The notes under the pieces were generated by a model that did not search any database, was not told the DNA's origin, and saw only the letters and a list, made by a program, of their open reading frames with translations. From positions 20,994,037-21,058,036 of the forward strand of contig BSYO01000004.1 in NCBI GenBank assembly GCA_033239525.1: DNA of 64,000 nt, read 5' to 3'. This DNA is from Nepenthes gracilis. Lineage: Eukaryota > Streptophyta > Magnoliopsida > Caryophyllales > Nepenthaceae. Each line of letters begins with the position of its first letter. The first letter of the stretch is position 1. A program made the translations under genes and the position numbers. Shown piece by piece: positions 47,753 to 61,274 of this stretch.

Positions 47753-50700
47753 CTAATTTAAATAAGCCTTTCTAGCAATTTGGTTCCTTAGTATAATTAC
47801 GCATGCATATTTTATAAATCAATAACCAGTGAGTGAGCAAGAATCAATATTCTCTAATGAAACCCTGTAGAGAATAAAGAAGGGCCGAGCATCTTCCTCT
47901 CAACGGTGCTTCTCGGGGCTCCCCTCTCCCTGGAGAAGTAAGGCTCGTCGCTCGTGGGTTCCATTTGGCTGCATCTGCTTCCTCCAAGTTGTGTTGGCAG
48001 CTGGTGCACGATGTCTATCCCGTTGTTTATTCATTGCTATGTATTTGGAATTTCAGATTGTTCCATTTGATACGAGGTCTACGAAGATATCCAACTTGTT
48101 AAATATTTGCATTTTCATAATTTAAGTGTTTTTTTTCAAATTTATTTTTGGGGCATGTCTTAAGGCTTGTGTGTGTGAGAAGGTGTTTCAGGCGTGATGC
48201 ATGGGAACTAATGGTTGTCTCCCTCCATAAATCTCAGGCAGCTGATCCTCGTCAATTTCTTCAAGCAGAGTTGATTTCAACACCTTATTTTCAACAAATA
48301 TTATCTGCAAAGCCCAATGTCGAAGTTCTCAAATTATTATTATTATAATTATTTTTCATAAATATATGACAAGAGAAATAAACAATGACTTATTATATTT
48401 TTGTATGCATATGACTTGTTTGGCAGGTATCATTTTATAAGGAAAAAAAAACACAGTCTAAACTTGATTGTAATATATCAATCACTTGATTAGAGAACGA
48501 TATTATAAGTATCATAATATATATAAATAGCTCAAATTGAAAAATAGTGGCATTCTAATTTAGAAAAGATATAATATCCTTAATAATGAAGGATTATATA
48601 CATGTATATGTATATATTTAGTTTGAAATTCATGTAAAGAAATTATTATTATTATTATAGATTATTTGAAATTAATATAGATTTTCAGTGAGCGTGGGTG
48701 CACCAAAAGGATTATAAACACTAAATTGAAATAATTCAGAAATAAGGTATTTTAAAAAATAGGAAAAAAAAAAAAAAAAAAAGACGGGATGGCTGACCTT
48801 GCTCCTGGTTTTCTTGTCAATGAAGGGGTAAATAATCTTCCAGACAGAGAAAAAGAGTCGAGGCACGTGTATCATGAACAACCTCCCTAATCTTTCAGGG
48901 TAGTAGTCCTGCAATGTTCCCCCCCAATAATATATATTTCTTATTAATTAATTATATATAAATTAAATTATGAATTTGTTCAATTGACATTTTAAAATAT
49001 TATTAACTTGCAGAACATTTCGTCATTTTATTTTTATATAAGTTTATTAATCTAAATAGATGAGACTAAAATTGGTCCACACAGATCCGACAAGCTCAGG
49101 ACAAGATTTTAGGAATAACATGTATGGTGCCTTGATCTAGGCCCAATTACGCAGGCCCAAACTATTCTTTGGGCCCGCACGCAAGGGACATGACCCCACC
49201 GTCACGCCTCATAATTTACATATCCGTCGACAATTTGGCATCATAAATTAAAAAATATGTCCTACCCAAAGACATTATATAATCATTTTAAATATTATAT
49301 TCATTTTTTTTTGGATATTTTAAAAGTTTTTTTTTTTAATTTTTTAAAGTTTTGTTTAAGAACAGTAGTGTTTTTAGAGTTTCTTTTTTAAAAGGTTAAA
49401 TTATACCTGCAAAATGGAGAATATCCCAAGATACCCACGGAGGTCGATGTTGGAGTATCCCCATCCTTGAAGGTCTGCTATGACTGCAAACTTCTCTTGC
49501 CCAGCAGGAGTCCTGTATGATAATTAGAATCAATAAATACATATAAATAGGAAAAAAAAACAATATTTTCTGTTTTTATACCTTTTATTTTAATTAAAAA
49601 ATCATAATATTATGTAAAATATTAACGCTGTTAGCAGTCATACGGTAATAGGTAAATGATCTCAAAAAAAACACCTATCAGGATATTAAAATTAAAGTGT
49701 AATTAATTATACCTTGCGCTTAGCTTGTCAAAAAGATAGACAATTAAACCTGCAATGAAGACAAAAACAATAAGATGACATGAATGGGATAAGAGATTTT
49801 TAGTGTCCACCGGATGGACCATCCGAGATTAATAACTGCTTTTTATTTTAAAATAATAAATATTTATTTTTAAATAAATAATTATAATTTATATATTTTA
49901 AAATCCTTGATTTGATATGATTCTGATTTTTTTTTTTTTAAATAAACAAATCACAGTTGTGTATTTCAAAATGAACAATTCAGATTCAAATAGAGAGAGG
50001 CTCCATCTATATAAGAGATAAGCCTCCCTCAACCACAGTAATTTATCATCTGATCAATCAATTCTCATATAACATGCATTAAACTACAAATTTACCAAAA
50101 TTTCAAGCTTCTAAATGATAAATAAATGTTATAAAGAAGACCCGCGAAGATCATTCCACTAAGATCCCCCCCGTTATCATTATAAGATTAATTGACAAAA
50201 AATAAATGGTGCACATTTCTTTTACGCTTTAATAATTTATTCTAATGTTTATTATTTACTTTTTTTCATCAATCAATCTCACTTCATAGGACTATAAAAA
50301 GAAAAATGATCACTGAAACAGGCATGACATGGTACAGTAACCTGCTATTCATATGCAATTCATTTATGAGAGACGAGAAATTTTCAAAATAACATATTAC
50401 GCTTGAACTCGTCGGGCTGTTTGCCGGGAAAATGCCTGGCTCCGAAGGCGACGGCAATGGGGCGTGCTTTCTTATCGAAGCCTTGGATGAAGACCTTATC
50501 CTGTTCAATTTCGTTGGGTATTTCTGACTCTACAACGCGACCATTGGGCACGAAGTCTCTCCTCCATTTCAGGTACCTGAGGAACAGCCCCCCGCCGGTC
50601 TCTATTTCGAGGTTGCGAGCCCTTAGGAATCTTCTTAGCACCAGGTCGTCCACCGCCTGTCCTCGCACCGACGGCAAATCAAATTGGAGAAAAAGTCGTT

Positions 50701-52020
50701 CTTTTATTCTCATAAAAATTATTAAAATTAAACCAAATTATCAAAAAAAAAAAAAATTATTAAATGTGGTCGATTATTTTAAAACCCTTTATCCCCCCAA
50801 AAAAAAATTAAGGAACATTATCGGCTGCAACCTAATTGTATCGGCATTTAATTACACATGCTGCATTTAATGGAAGTCAGAATTGTAGTTTAATGTTGGG
50901 AAATCTTCCGTTCGGAACTAAATACCACCATATCAAATTATTATTATACGATCTATTTATTGAGAGTTAACTTTGGGAGTATGCATATAGATTTTAGACT
51001 CTATATCACTTGCTAGACGTTGCTTATGGAGACTGTGATTTTGAAAGTTATACGTCCGAGGTATTATTGTCTTACATATATTATGAGGGAAATGAAAACC
51101 TCTTAACCTCTTATAATATGGTCGACATTCACCATCAACAGTAGCACACAATAGAGAGGTGCCCATAATGTTATTGGATCTTAATACAAATGACACGATT
51201 GTTAAGTTCAAAAAACATAACCATCTCTCGTAAATGTTTACCTCATGTGACACTATTTTGAAAAAAGTAAATCTCCTCCTCCTTTGTCCATGGTTATTTC
51301 GCTTTGATATGTTTTTACGAGAACCTAATATTTATTGTGTGACTGTTAATAATTGTTCAAATTCCTAACACGATCGGATGTGATTCAATCTTTCTATAAA
51401 TCTTATGCATGATAAGAGCTTCATCAATCGGTCTACTTTTTTTTTTTTGCACGGCAAATATAAACAGTTGCAATCGTATAATCACAATAAAAAAGGTTAC
51501 TTAAATGACTGATCTATTTCTATTGATTAAGTCATTCCTCGACGCAGATGCAAGCGTTATATTAGTCATGTGTAGATTTTTTAGGTGTTTGGAAAAAGTC
51601 GGATGAACCCACGACAGGAAAAGGGAAAAGGTAAATAGAAGAGAGAAATTAAATCTGGATAATTCGATTAAGTCCGATCATCTCTTTCAATCAAAGAAAA
51701 CCAGCCAAAATCTGATCATTTCCCGAGTCACTGAAAGAGAAAGAGAATGCTTTGCGCAAATATAAGTAGAGCTAAATTGATCTTTTTCGAGCTGGTTTGA
51801 ACCAGAAAAGAAAGCAGCCTTTCTCACACCTACGACAAAGGAAAGAGAGGAGAACCTTGGAGGAGGGATCACGACTTTCGACGAAGGCCCTCATAGCCCC
51901 TAGCTTCTCTTCTTCTTCACGGTCGTCGTCGCTCTTCCTGTCTGCAGGCTCCTCCGGCTGTCTTCCATTTTCCATCGATGAGTCTCTCTCTCTCTGAGCT
52001 CTCACAGTAGCGGTATTCGC
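47753..52020. repeat. Segmental duplication, copy B (partner 21512-26830)
   Basis: Contains Sec14-like copy B with introns, 3' flank and part of the upstream region matching copy A in the same order and orientation. It is about 1 kb shorter than copy A, mainly through intron length differences. Confidence 0.85.
48188..51975 (-). CDS. Sec14-like CRAL-TRIO domain protein, copy B (6 exons, 248 aa)
   Basis: Paralogue of the gene at 21960-26736, with the same predicted role in lipid binding or transfer. Exons in transcript order: 51975-51856, 50656-50401, 49749-49713, 49512-49407, 48908-48798, 48304-48188. Each has exactly the length and phase of its counterpart (120, 256, 37, 106, 111, 117 nt), and all introns are GT-AG. 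The product starts MENGRQPEEPADRKSDDDRE and has LVLRRFLRARNLEIE, FLRYLKWRRDFVPNGR, IAVAFGARHF, AGQEKFAVIADLQGWGYSN, ILQDYYPERLGRLFMIHVP, WKIIYPFID and LLEEIDEDQLPEIYGG, ending VPMHHA. There are no stops or frameshifts. Coding differences from copy A include CLFDKLC to YLFDKLS in the small third exon. The N-terminus before the CRAL-TRIO helices is acidic (DDDREEEEK). Expression could differ because the flanking DNA diverges upstream of the start. Confidence 0.92.
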
Positions 52021-52600
52021 GTTTGGCGACGAACAACTATCAATTGTCAGCCACTCACGCTTTGATTTCTCGCATCAGACCTGACAAATGGGCTGTGTTA
52101 GGGTGGGCACCAGTAATCCCGTCACATCATACAATTGTTATATTTTTATATAATATTATTAATATTTAAAAATATTTTTTAATAATATATGTTGAATTTT
52201 ATTGTGAAGTTATAATTCTTTATCATTTTAATAATTGATTAGTATTATGAAATAAAATTATGAGATTGTTATTTGGTTTTAATTAATTTTTTATTAATAT
52301 TTTAACAAATAAATAAATATTAAAAGATTGTATACTATTTATATAAATGTTGATTAAAGGCCACTCAATGATCATCTAAGTGATAAAAAAAAATTATAGG
52401 ATTATATAATATTTGTGTGAAAATTGATAAAATAAAAAATAGTCAAAGGTTAGTAAAGTGATATATGATAGGTGTCTAATTTACGCATATATACTAATTT
52501 CAAATTAGGAGTCGCTTGAGGAGCAGTTGAGAGGGTCCTCGTGTATTGTTTTGAGTAGGCCAATAATCAATGTGCACCTGAGTAGAGCTCGAGCAATATA
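52021..52600. other. Intergenic DNA between Sec14-like copy B and chromovirus
   Basis: AT-rich, no gene recognised. The left edge includes the promoter side of copy B. The last bases before the LTR are ATATA, the candidate left target duplication of the chromovirus. Confidence 0.5.
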
Positions 52601-54873
52601 TGTAATATTTTGGATCCTAATTTAAATTATTTTAATATTTATTATAATTTTAGATATTTTAAATATGGTAAAAATAAATTAAAATATTATAAAATTTTTG
52701 AAAATGATTGAAGGTGCGGAGTAGTGTAGATGTGTGCTCGTACTGTTGTTTGAATACTGAGTTACATTTAAAAATAAAAAAAATAAAATTAAAAAAATAT
52801 ATATATATATGAAAAAGAAAAAAAAAAGAAAAAAGGGAAAGCAGAGAGGGAGTCGGGGAAAGAGAAAGAGGGAAAATTAGGGTTCGTAGGTGGGTAATGA
52901 GAAGAGAGGAGAAGGAAGAATCGGCGGCGGTGCAGGTGGCCGGCGGCCATGGTGGTGTGCCGATGGTCGATGGTGGTGAGCGGAGGCTGCGGCGTATGGT
53001 GGCAGCGCGAGCGGTGCGAGGGAGAGAGAGAGGACGGCGAAGTCGTGCGAGAAGAGCACAGCGGCGGCACAATGGCGCCGGTGCCGATAGGGTGGTGTCA
53101 GGGAGGTCAATGACAGCCAGGCGAGCGGTGCGGTGGTGAATCGGCGGTAGAGGAGCGTAGGGAGAAGTTGCGCGCGGAGGAGAACGGAGGAGAGAGGAGG
53201 GCGCGCGGTAGTTCAGACAGAGAGGGCCCGATTTGGGTGTTTTGGGACATTCTTTTTTCAAATTTATAGAGTATAAAGTCGAGGCAAGTATCATATAACC
53301 CTATTATTAGTCTAATTTAATTTTTTTGACCACTGTGGGTGATTTTACTAACATATATATATTTTTATATACCTCAAATTTATGAATTATGTACATACAT
53401 GTATATTTTACTGGTAGTATGGTAGTTTTACCCTGGTATTTATGATTTGGAGGGTTTTTAAATACCCGGACAGTATATATGTATATTTGTGTATTCATAG
53501 ATTGTGCAACCATGAACCACTCATCGCATTGATCATGCATGCTGCCGGGGCTGGGGTCACTACGGGACCATGGAGGTCCGAGACCGGATGGGTCGTTATA
53601 TGTGATCCGAGATATAAGATATTGGCACCGCTCCTAACGGGGAGGCTTAATCTCGACGAGGATGTATTTGATATGGCCACTTCCACCGGAAGGAAGGTTA
53701 TAACGTTTTGTAGTTAACTTACCCCACTGTGTATTTAAATGAGAACAATCGTAAGGAATTGACAAAAAACTAATATATTCTGACGTCCTAATATATAACT
53801 AAATCTTAAGATTACACCAAAAGTTACGGGTGGTAAAATATAGTGAGTAAACTCCTAATCTATGGGAGACAGAGTATATGAATAACCTTGAGCTGCTGGC
53901 TTAAATTACAGTCGATAAAGTCGTGGTTATCGAACGAGGGTAACCCTTCTTCAAGTTGATATTATTGGTATTTGGTTTTCTGATTTCGTACATGCTTTGT
54001 ATTTCTGTATGTATTTGGGTGGATTGTGATTCGAAATATATCGTTTGGCCTACGGATGAGTAATAGGAATATCTTGTACGTATAAATACGTGATAAACTC
54101 GAAACGTATTTTAATTTAGGTTTTAGTTCCGGCGACCTTCTCTCGATTTCTGTATTGTGAGATTTAGATTTGGGCGATAGTTTGTGTCCCACACGGATGT
54201 GGTGATGATCTCGATTATGTAATGTGATCTTGGATCATATGATATGATATGATATCGTCTATGATATTTGATCTGATCGTTATTTATTACGATTATGTCC
54301 CAAAGGGACTATTTGATACAGACGATGATTTTAGTACAAGACATCTCCTCGATTTTTAGGGATAATTTTATTTTACATGATTGCTGTGCGATATCCCTAT
54401 ATGTATATTATTTTATACGATGATACTTGTTGGGTTTTAGGATCACGTTTTCATATTTTATCCCTTTAGACTAGTAGCATGGATATGCTTACAGGAGTTC
54501 GGACGTGATCAGGCTGGGATTTCCTTTTTGGCGAGTGGAGATGTGATGTTTGTTATATTTCTAATCCCGATAATATGTTATGGTTATTGTTTCTGGTCGT
54601 ATGATGACCCCAACCATTGTATGAGAAATATTAGAGTTATTGCATTATATTGATGAGTTGTTATTATGTTCAATACCTCCCTTACCATTGTGGATAGCAG
54701 GTCGTGTATTATATTGTCCGAATTTATATCCGATAAGATTTTGTGCGAGTTTTATTACATCAGATCCTGTATATATATGAATTGTCACACCTGAGTTAGT
54801 TTTTATGGTTGATAGAAATATTATTATTGATTTTATTTTTAACATGTGTATATTGTATTCTTGGGTCGTGACA
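52601..54873 (+). repeat. 5' LTR of chromovirus (2273 bp)
   Basis: Starts TGTAATATTTTGG and ends GGGTCGTGACA. It aligns with 58764-59341 plus 62529-64000. A GC/purine-rich part (52855-53230) gives long apparent open frames on both strands, which recur in the other LTR and are not genes. A (TA)n run is at about 52797-52811. Confidence 0.92.
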
Positions 54874-54877
54874 AAGG

Positions 54878-54888
54878 TGGTATCAGAG
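54878..54888 (+). other. Primer-binding site of chromovirus (initiator-Met type)
   Basis: TGGTATCAGAG lies four bases after the LTR end. This is the classic site complementary to the 3' end of initiator methionine tRNA. The next bases (AAAA) have lost the usual C. Confidence 0.85.
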
Positions 54889-56200
54889 AAAAGGTCATAA
54901 GGAGAGGTATTTTTGAGTCATTTTGGGAAAGTAATTAATAGAATATTAGGTGCGATAAGTGTAGCCTAGGGTGAAGAATGAAAATTTGGGTCGTAAATAT
55001 TTTAATTCGACTTGTAAAGTTGATTGATTGGCTATGATGGGTCATGCAAGCGACATTATGGGTTATTCGATTCGGTAGCCAGATGAGAATTCAGTTACTA
55101 TGTGAAGGTTGGTTGATTAGGGGTAAGATGGAGAGCCATTTGAATTATTAAGAGTGAGCCAGTCTAGAAAATTTTTGAGATTTTTGATTAAGGTCTAAAT
55201 TAAGTTTCAGAAAGTGGAGAACGTTTTTAAAATTTTTAATTGTTTAAATAAAGTTCAGTCTATTGCCTAGGAGTTGGAGAGTGAGGCAAGCCAGTGGTAG
55301 GCTTCTCAGTGCCATATTCTACTTCTTGTAATATTTTGTGGAGGCAATTTTTGAAAGAGTCACTCTCTATTTGGCATTCAAGTCAGTAAGGAGGTGAATT
55401 TAGTTGGTGAAGGCACGAAAATAAATCCCTGGCCTTTGAGCTTGTATGTAAATATTCTATATTTTTCTAATTTTAAAAAATGAGCTTTGAGGATATTTAT
55501 CTCTGATAGGTAAACCTTTGAATTGTTAAGATTATGGACTCAGATATCTGATTTAGGTTTGTAGATATCAATGATTAACTGACCTAATTTTATTTGATGA
55601 ACCAGACTTTGATGTGATATTAGGAGTGACTTGTTGTCGAATCGTCATGCTAGTATAGATTATTCAGTAAGAATATTCTAATTTATAATATGGGTTGTGA
55701 ATTCTGAATTTTGAAAAAAATTGATCGAGTGGCGATAAAATTAATATCATTGTGCCTACAAGTTAATTGATGAAAATGTATGCCGAATTTAGTTGGCATA
55801 TGTAGTCATATCTGTGAGTCATTTTGTGGTCATTAAAAATTTTCTAATTGTATGGTAATTCGAGACTATTTCTTAAGGAGATGATTAGCCTAAATTGTCT
55901 TTCGATCGGTAGCTGAGGTTGTTGTGATTGTATTAGGAGTAACATCAATTTTGAGGACCTTGCGTAGACTTGTGGAGGTATCGGTTGGGTGTTTTACCGC
56001 GGGGTGCTTGAATGCCCTTTGGGACGAGGAAGATGAATCGATAAGGTCATTTATGAGATATTGAAAATTTAAAGTCGTTTGGAAAATGAATCCTTTAATA
56101 ACGAATGTTGAAAATTGATAGATGATTTGTTTGATAATTGATTAGGGCTCAATATTTTCTCTAATCGATCTGAATTTGAAATATTGTAAATTATGATGAT
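54889..56200 (+). pseudogene. Probable gag-protease region of chromovirus, unreadable
   Basis: Position between PBS and RT makes this the gag/protease region, but no frame gives a convincing capsid or zinc-knuckle motif. It is shorter than in a full element, so deletion is likely as well as point decay. Confidence 0.4.
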
Positions 56201-57000
56201 CGGGAGAATATACCTGAGATAGCCTTCAAGATTAAGGTATGGTCGTTGTGAACTTCAATGGTGCTTGGGATTTGTGATTATGTTGACATCTTTTATGGAT
56301 TTTGTGAATCAGATCTTTCGGTCGTATTTGGGTCTATTTGTAATGGACTCGTTAATGATGTTTTGATTTGTTTAAAAGAATTTATGTGGGATATGAGGTC
56401 CGTCTGAGAACTGTGCTATAACTGCAAATGATAGTTTGTTGTTTGACCAATTGAGGAGATGTGAGTTTGGTTGGAAGTTAGGTTATTTTGGGTTTGTCGT
56501 TTCTTTGATGGTATCTTTGTGGATATGTAGAAGATTGAAGAGATAGCCGATTGGGAAAGGCTATCGTTTGTTACAAAGATGCGCGATCTCTTGGGTCTGC
56601 TTAAATTTGTTAAGTGATTTGTGGAGGATTCCTTGAAAATTGCAGCGTTCGTGGGACGTTTGATTTCGAAGCGACCAATGTTTATTGGGATAGTGATTGT
56701 GAGGGGAGCTTTCAAGAAAGTCGCTTTGGTTGATCCCCGATGGATCAAGTTAATCTGTGTTAAGTTGTGATGCTTCTGAAGAAGATTTGAGGTTGTGTTC
56801 TGATGCAACTTATTCAAGTAGTAGTGGCCTATGGTTATGGATGTTGAAAGTTTATGATCAAGGTTACTCCACTTATGGTTTAAACTTAGCAGTTTAGGTC
56901 TTTATTTTAAGGATTTAGAAATATTATTTGTTTGGAAATAGTTGTGGCTCAATTTGATCATAGAGGTTTGAAGAAAATTATTTCAGAAAAGAAGTTAACC
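56200..57000 (+). pseudogene. Reverse transcriptase and RNase H remnants of chromovirus
   Basis: Near 56285-56345 the frame reads TSFMDFVNQIFRSYLGLFVM, matching the gypsy RT block AFMDLMNRVF...LDKFV. The aspartate pair that follows is destroyed (DSLMM in place of IDDIL). At about 56862-56942 YSTYGLNLAV and FILRIXKYYLFGN (X is a stop) match the RNase H block [24 protein letters not shown]. Stops at former Trp/Gln/Arg codons are common. No activity is possible. Confidence 0.78.
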
Positions 57001-58763
57001 ATGTGGCAATGTAAGTGGGTGGATCGCTTAAGGGCTATTATTGGTGATATTTTGGGTTGAAAGCCTTCGGATTTGATGTGCAATATGTTCATAAGAGAAA
57101 GCGGAATATGAGCAGCCTTCATGAATTTTGCTTTGGGATTGCCAAGAACGGTGGAAAATATGGATGCGCTTAGGATAATTGTGGATTGGTTGTTGGGGTT
57201 GGCCCATTTATTACTAATTTGAGTGATGTATTTGGATGGAAAGTTGGTTTGTTGATATGCCAATGAGATAATGAGGTTGTAGGATATTCTAATCTTGAGG
57301 TTTCAATTGTGATCTCATATTATGCAGAATTTGGCCGCAGGTTTGTATTAAAAATTTGGGAACCGAGTTGAAATCTGATACTAGCGATAATTTGTAGTTA
57401 GGTGATTAATCAGAATAGTACAGTAGAAGTATGTGGGTCTATAGCCCTTAGTCGTAAGATTCAATTTGGATTTTTAGGTAGAGAATCTGATTTGAAATTT
57501 GGTTTGAGGATATTGACTAGGTAGAGGTTTTGTCGAGTCCTGTGATTTTTAGAGAACTGGTAATTTCGATTGGATTGGTCTAAATTCTCACGATGTAGAA
57601 GAAAATTTTTGCCAATAAAGTGGTAGGTAGGTGGATTCATTCTCAGTCTATGTGTTTTCTATTCAGGATCCGAGTTGCATTAGGAGTTTGTTCAGCAATG
57701 TTTTCTATCTTCGTTTTGAGTGGTTAGGTTGTAGAGTTATCGATGAATAATCCCTGCCAGGATTGGGCTCGAACGAAACTCTTTTTGCAGAAGACGCTTT
57801 TGTGAAGATCAGAAATAAAATTCTTTTTGTTCGAGCAGTCATAAATCTTGACGTGATCAAGCAGAGCCTCGATTAGTGGATGAAGGTTGGGGGAGCAATT
57901 TAGGTTGTTAGCAGCTTTTACAGAGTTAGAGTGGTCTAAGTTCGTAAGGAATGTCAACGATTCTTCATCAGTAGAGTAGCGAGTTAATCATGCGTCTAGT
58001 GCTTGAAGGAAGAAACCAAGAAGAAGTCTTTGAGTTTTTCTCTCTGGTCAGTGTTGGACAGCGAGGAATTCGGTGACAATTTAGATGATGACGGATAAGC
58101 TGATGAAGTCGGCTCGTTACTTGCTAATCAGAACGTTATTCCAGAGTTTCACTGTCCACATATTATTGAGATGAGGAGATTGCACGGTATTCTAATTTTG
58201 AGGCCCTTGGTTGCGATTGGTAGCTGATAATTGATCAATGTTATGCGGTGGAAGTATGTGGATTCACAGCTATCGGTTACAAGATTTGATTTGAAAATTA
58301 AAGCAAGAAATCAGATTTGCAACCCGATTGGATGATCGGGAAGAGCGGTTAGATATTTTTGAAAGTATCATGAATAGAAAAATTTCAAGTATTTGGGACA
58401 AATGATAGATTGAGGTTGAGATTCAATAGGCCTTTTAAGGTTTCACAGTGAATTGGAAAGGTGGCAAACATATTCGTGTTATCCGAGTTTGGTAAAATCT
58501 CTATGATATGTTTTGTGTTTGTATTTTGAGAGGAATATCGGTTGATCCTTGGCATGTAATCGAGCGTGAATTGTTTCTGATTTCGAGAAATTATTTTATG
58601 TTAGAATTTTGATTCCAATATTGGGATAAAAAGATCAGGTGTTGAGGATCAGATTTTTTGGAGGAATTTTTGATCGAGGTTCAGCTCGAAAGAATTGTTC
58701 TTATTTGTTCAAAGATTGATGTGCGTAAATTTTGAGGATGAAATTTTTATGAAGAGGGGAGAG
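57000..58763 (+). pseudogene. Integrase and C-terminal (chromodomain-region) remnants of chromovirus
   Basis: Around 57135-57220 the frame GLPRTVENMDALRIIVDW then LLGLAHLLLI matches the integrase core (GLPRT...IWVIVDRLTKSAHFL). Near 58510-58570 VFCVCILRGISVDPWHVIE corresponds to the block VFHVSMLRK...DPSHVIE after integrase. The polyprotein end, near 58726-58765, gives NFEDEIFMKRGE, the usual last residues before the 3' LTR of such elements. Stops and shifts are frequent. Confidence 0.8.
58751..58763 (+). other. Polypurine tract of chromovirus
   Basis: GAAGAGGGGAGAG directly precedes the TG start of the 3' LTR. It overlaps the last pol codons, as common in this branch. Confidence 0.85.
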
Positions 58764-59341
58764 TGTAATATTTTGGATCCTATTTTAGATTATTTTAATA
58801 TTTATTATAGTTTTGAGTATTTCAAACGTATTGTAAATAAATTAAAATATTATAAAATTTTTTAGAATGATTGGACGTGTGGAGTCTTGCCGAAGTGTGC
58901 TTATACTGTTATCCGAACACTAAATTGGATTTGAAAATAAAGAAAAGTAAAATTAAAAATATAAATATAAGTAATTTTTAATAATAATAATAATAATATA
59001 TAAAAGAAAAAAAAGAAAAGGGAAAGCAGAGAGGGAGTCGGGGAGAGAGTGTGGGGGGAAATTAGGTTTCGTAGGCGGGAAAGGAGAAAAAAGGAGAAGG
59101 AGAAGGAAAAGAAGGAAGAGTTGATGGCGGCGTAGGTGACCGGTAGCCTTGGTGGAGTGTGGATGGTCGACGGTGGTGAGCGGAGGCTGTGGTATGCGGT
59201 GGTAGTGCGGCGGTGTGAGGGAGAGAGAGAGGACAGCGAAGCCGTGCGAGGAGAGCACGACTGCAGCGCAATGGCGCTGGTGCCGACAGGGTGGTGCTGG
59301 GGAGGTCGACGACAGCCAAGCAAGCGGTGTAGTGGTGAATC
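58764..59341 (+). repeat. 3' LTR of chromovirus, first part
   Basis: Aligns with 52601-53142 of the 5' LTR, with substitutions and a slightly longer A-rich/ATA-repeat stretch (about 58980-59005). It stops at GAATC, the target of the solo LTR insertion. Confidence 0.92.
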
Positions 59342-60334
59342 TGCAACATCCCGATAGTGCGACTCGAGTTATATAGTAATAGAATTTGTATAATAATAAA
59401 TAATTTAAAATATTGATATTAATAAATATTATAAATAATATTGAGTATGAAATAATTAATAATAAATGATAGTAATAATTAATGGGAGTAAAATATATAT
59501 TAATAAATATTAATAATAATTAAAAATAAATAGTAATTATAATAAGTATTATAATATAATAATTACAAAATATATTAATAAATAGAATAAAATAATAATA
59601 GATATTAAATAATTAATAATAAATTATGATATGAATATATATATTAAATAATAATAATAATAGTAGTAGTAGTAGTAATTAGGAAAACAAAGAATGAAGA
59701 AGAAGGAAAGGAAAGAGAGTAAAAAGAGGAAAGAAAGAAAAGCGGAAGGAGGAGGAGAGGAGAAAAAGGAGGAAACGACGCACGCGAAGGTTGTGGCGAG
59801 GATGAAGGAAAGTAATCGATGTCCAACTGAAAAATTAGTGAGACTCTAGAACGCGTTAACCCTTCATTATTTAAAGAGAGAGAGGTGAAGGAAGAGGGAA
59901 AAGAGAAAGAGAGCCGAAGCAGAGCCAAACCGCCGCAGCCATTGTCGACCTTACTGCCGTTGCAATTGTCGATTCTGGCTGCTATCACCGTGACTATTCA
60001 AGGCCGCCACTTGCAATTGATGCCGAAGCTGAAGCCGAAGCCAAGGCCACTAATAACCCTAGCCGGGTTTACAGTAATCAGGCAAGTGAATCCCCTTAAT
60101 GTCATTTTCCTCTGTTTGCAAGAGATTTTCCTCTTACGTCGATTCTCTTCTCTATAAAAATTAACCTGTCCTCTATTGTGAATCTGCTATTCTTGTTGTT
60201 CAAATTTTCATGATGCTGTGATATTGGATATATGTGAAGATTGTGTGGGAATTGCGGACATAAGTCTAAAATTGGGAAAACAAAGCTTCGAGCTCTGGCC
60301 GGGGGTGTCATGAGGGATTTGGAAATTTTAATTA

Positions 60335-60740
60335 ATATATATATATATATATACTATTGGGGGGTGTATGTGTATATATATATATATATATATACGTGGC
60401 TGTCCGGCTATATATTCGGTGTATATACTTCGGTGTATATTGCGGTTGTTATGTGCAGGTGTGCGTAATATGTGAGTCTGTGTGTGAGCGAGTTTGCAGC
60501 AGTGGGTGCGTATGTGAGCAGTGTGTGTGTGGGTTGGTCAGTAGCCGTGTATAAGTGTGACAGTGTATGTTGCTGTGTGCGTGTGAGGGTGTTGGTGTGC
60601 AGTGTGAGTTGTGGCAGAGCCGTTGCCATGCGTGCGGCCGTATGTGTATGAATGTGTGCAGCAAAGTGTGTGTATATATATATATATATCTATATATATA
60701 TACATGGGTTGTAAATAAATATATATATATATGTGTTCAT
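60335..60740. repeat. Microsatellite cluster, (TA)n and (TG)n-rich
   Basis: TA runs at about 60335-60352, 60374-60394, 60672-60700 and 60718-60732, with a TG-rich stretch (TGTGTGTGGG and variants) between 60450 and 60670. Long apparent open frames on both strands here come from this low complexity. Confidence 0.85.
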
Positions 60741-61274
60741 GTATGAATATGTGTATATGCATGAGAACTGAGATGAAAATGTGTGTAGAGGGTATTTATA
60801 GTTTGTCTATATTGCATTTTAAAATATATGGGTATATGTTTGGAGTTATGTATGTATATTGTATGCTAATTTTATTGAGAGTGCTGGTGGTAGAATTAGA
60901 ATCAGTCGATTTAAATATTGGCCTTAGTTGTAGGCATCGCACCGGAACAGTACAAAAGAACAGTTAAATAGTAAATTAAGCCAAAATAAATTATATCTTG
61001 ATTCTGTGATAAATTCCTTTGTGTTGATCTTGATTGTGTGTGTACGGTCATTGTCAGCACCGAACGACATTTCTATCGTTTTATTTGCAAAGCCTATTTT
61101 GCGTTATGATCAATTGCGTGAGTATTTGGATTGTTAGCTTCCTACGGTTAAGGTTAAGGAAAGCGTATGAAAATACTAAGGTATCTAGTCGAATGTGAGG
61201 CTACGGTACCTTAGCATGGTCTACACTTATCCGATATTGATTTCCGTATCATGGTGATAAGGAGGTATATTGTT

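Noticed and set aside
52659..53294. Long minus-strand open frame rich in Ser/Pro/Arg, with a similar one at 58901-59323
   Set aside because: They lie in the GC-rich part of two copies of the same LTR, have no known domain and are explained by purine-strand bias.
56416..57263. Minus-strand frames of 100-133 codons in the chromovirus interior
   Set aside because: The plus strand carries RT, RNase H and integrase motifs at the same place, so these are shadows favoured by loss of C on the coding strand.
60241..60762. Several long overlapping frames on both strands encoding Tyr/Ile, Cys/Val and His/Thr-rich peptides
   Set aside because: Produced by TA and TG microsatellites, not coding.
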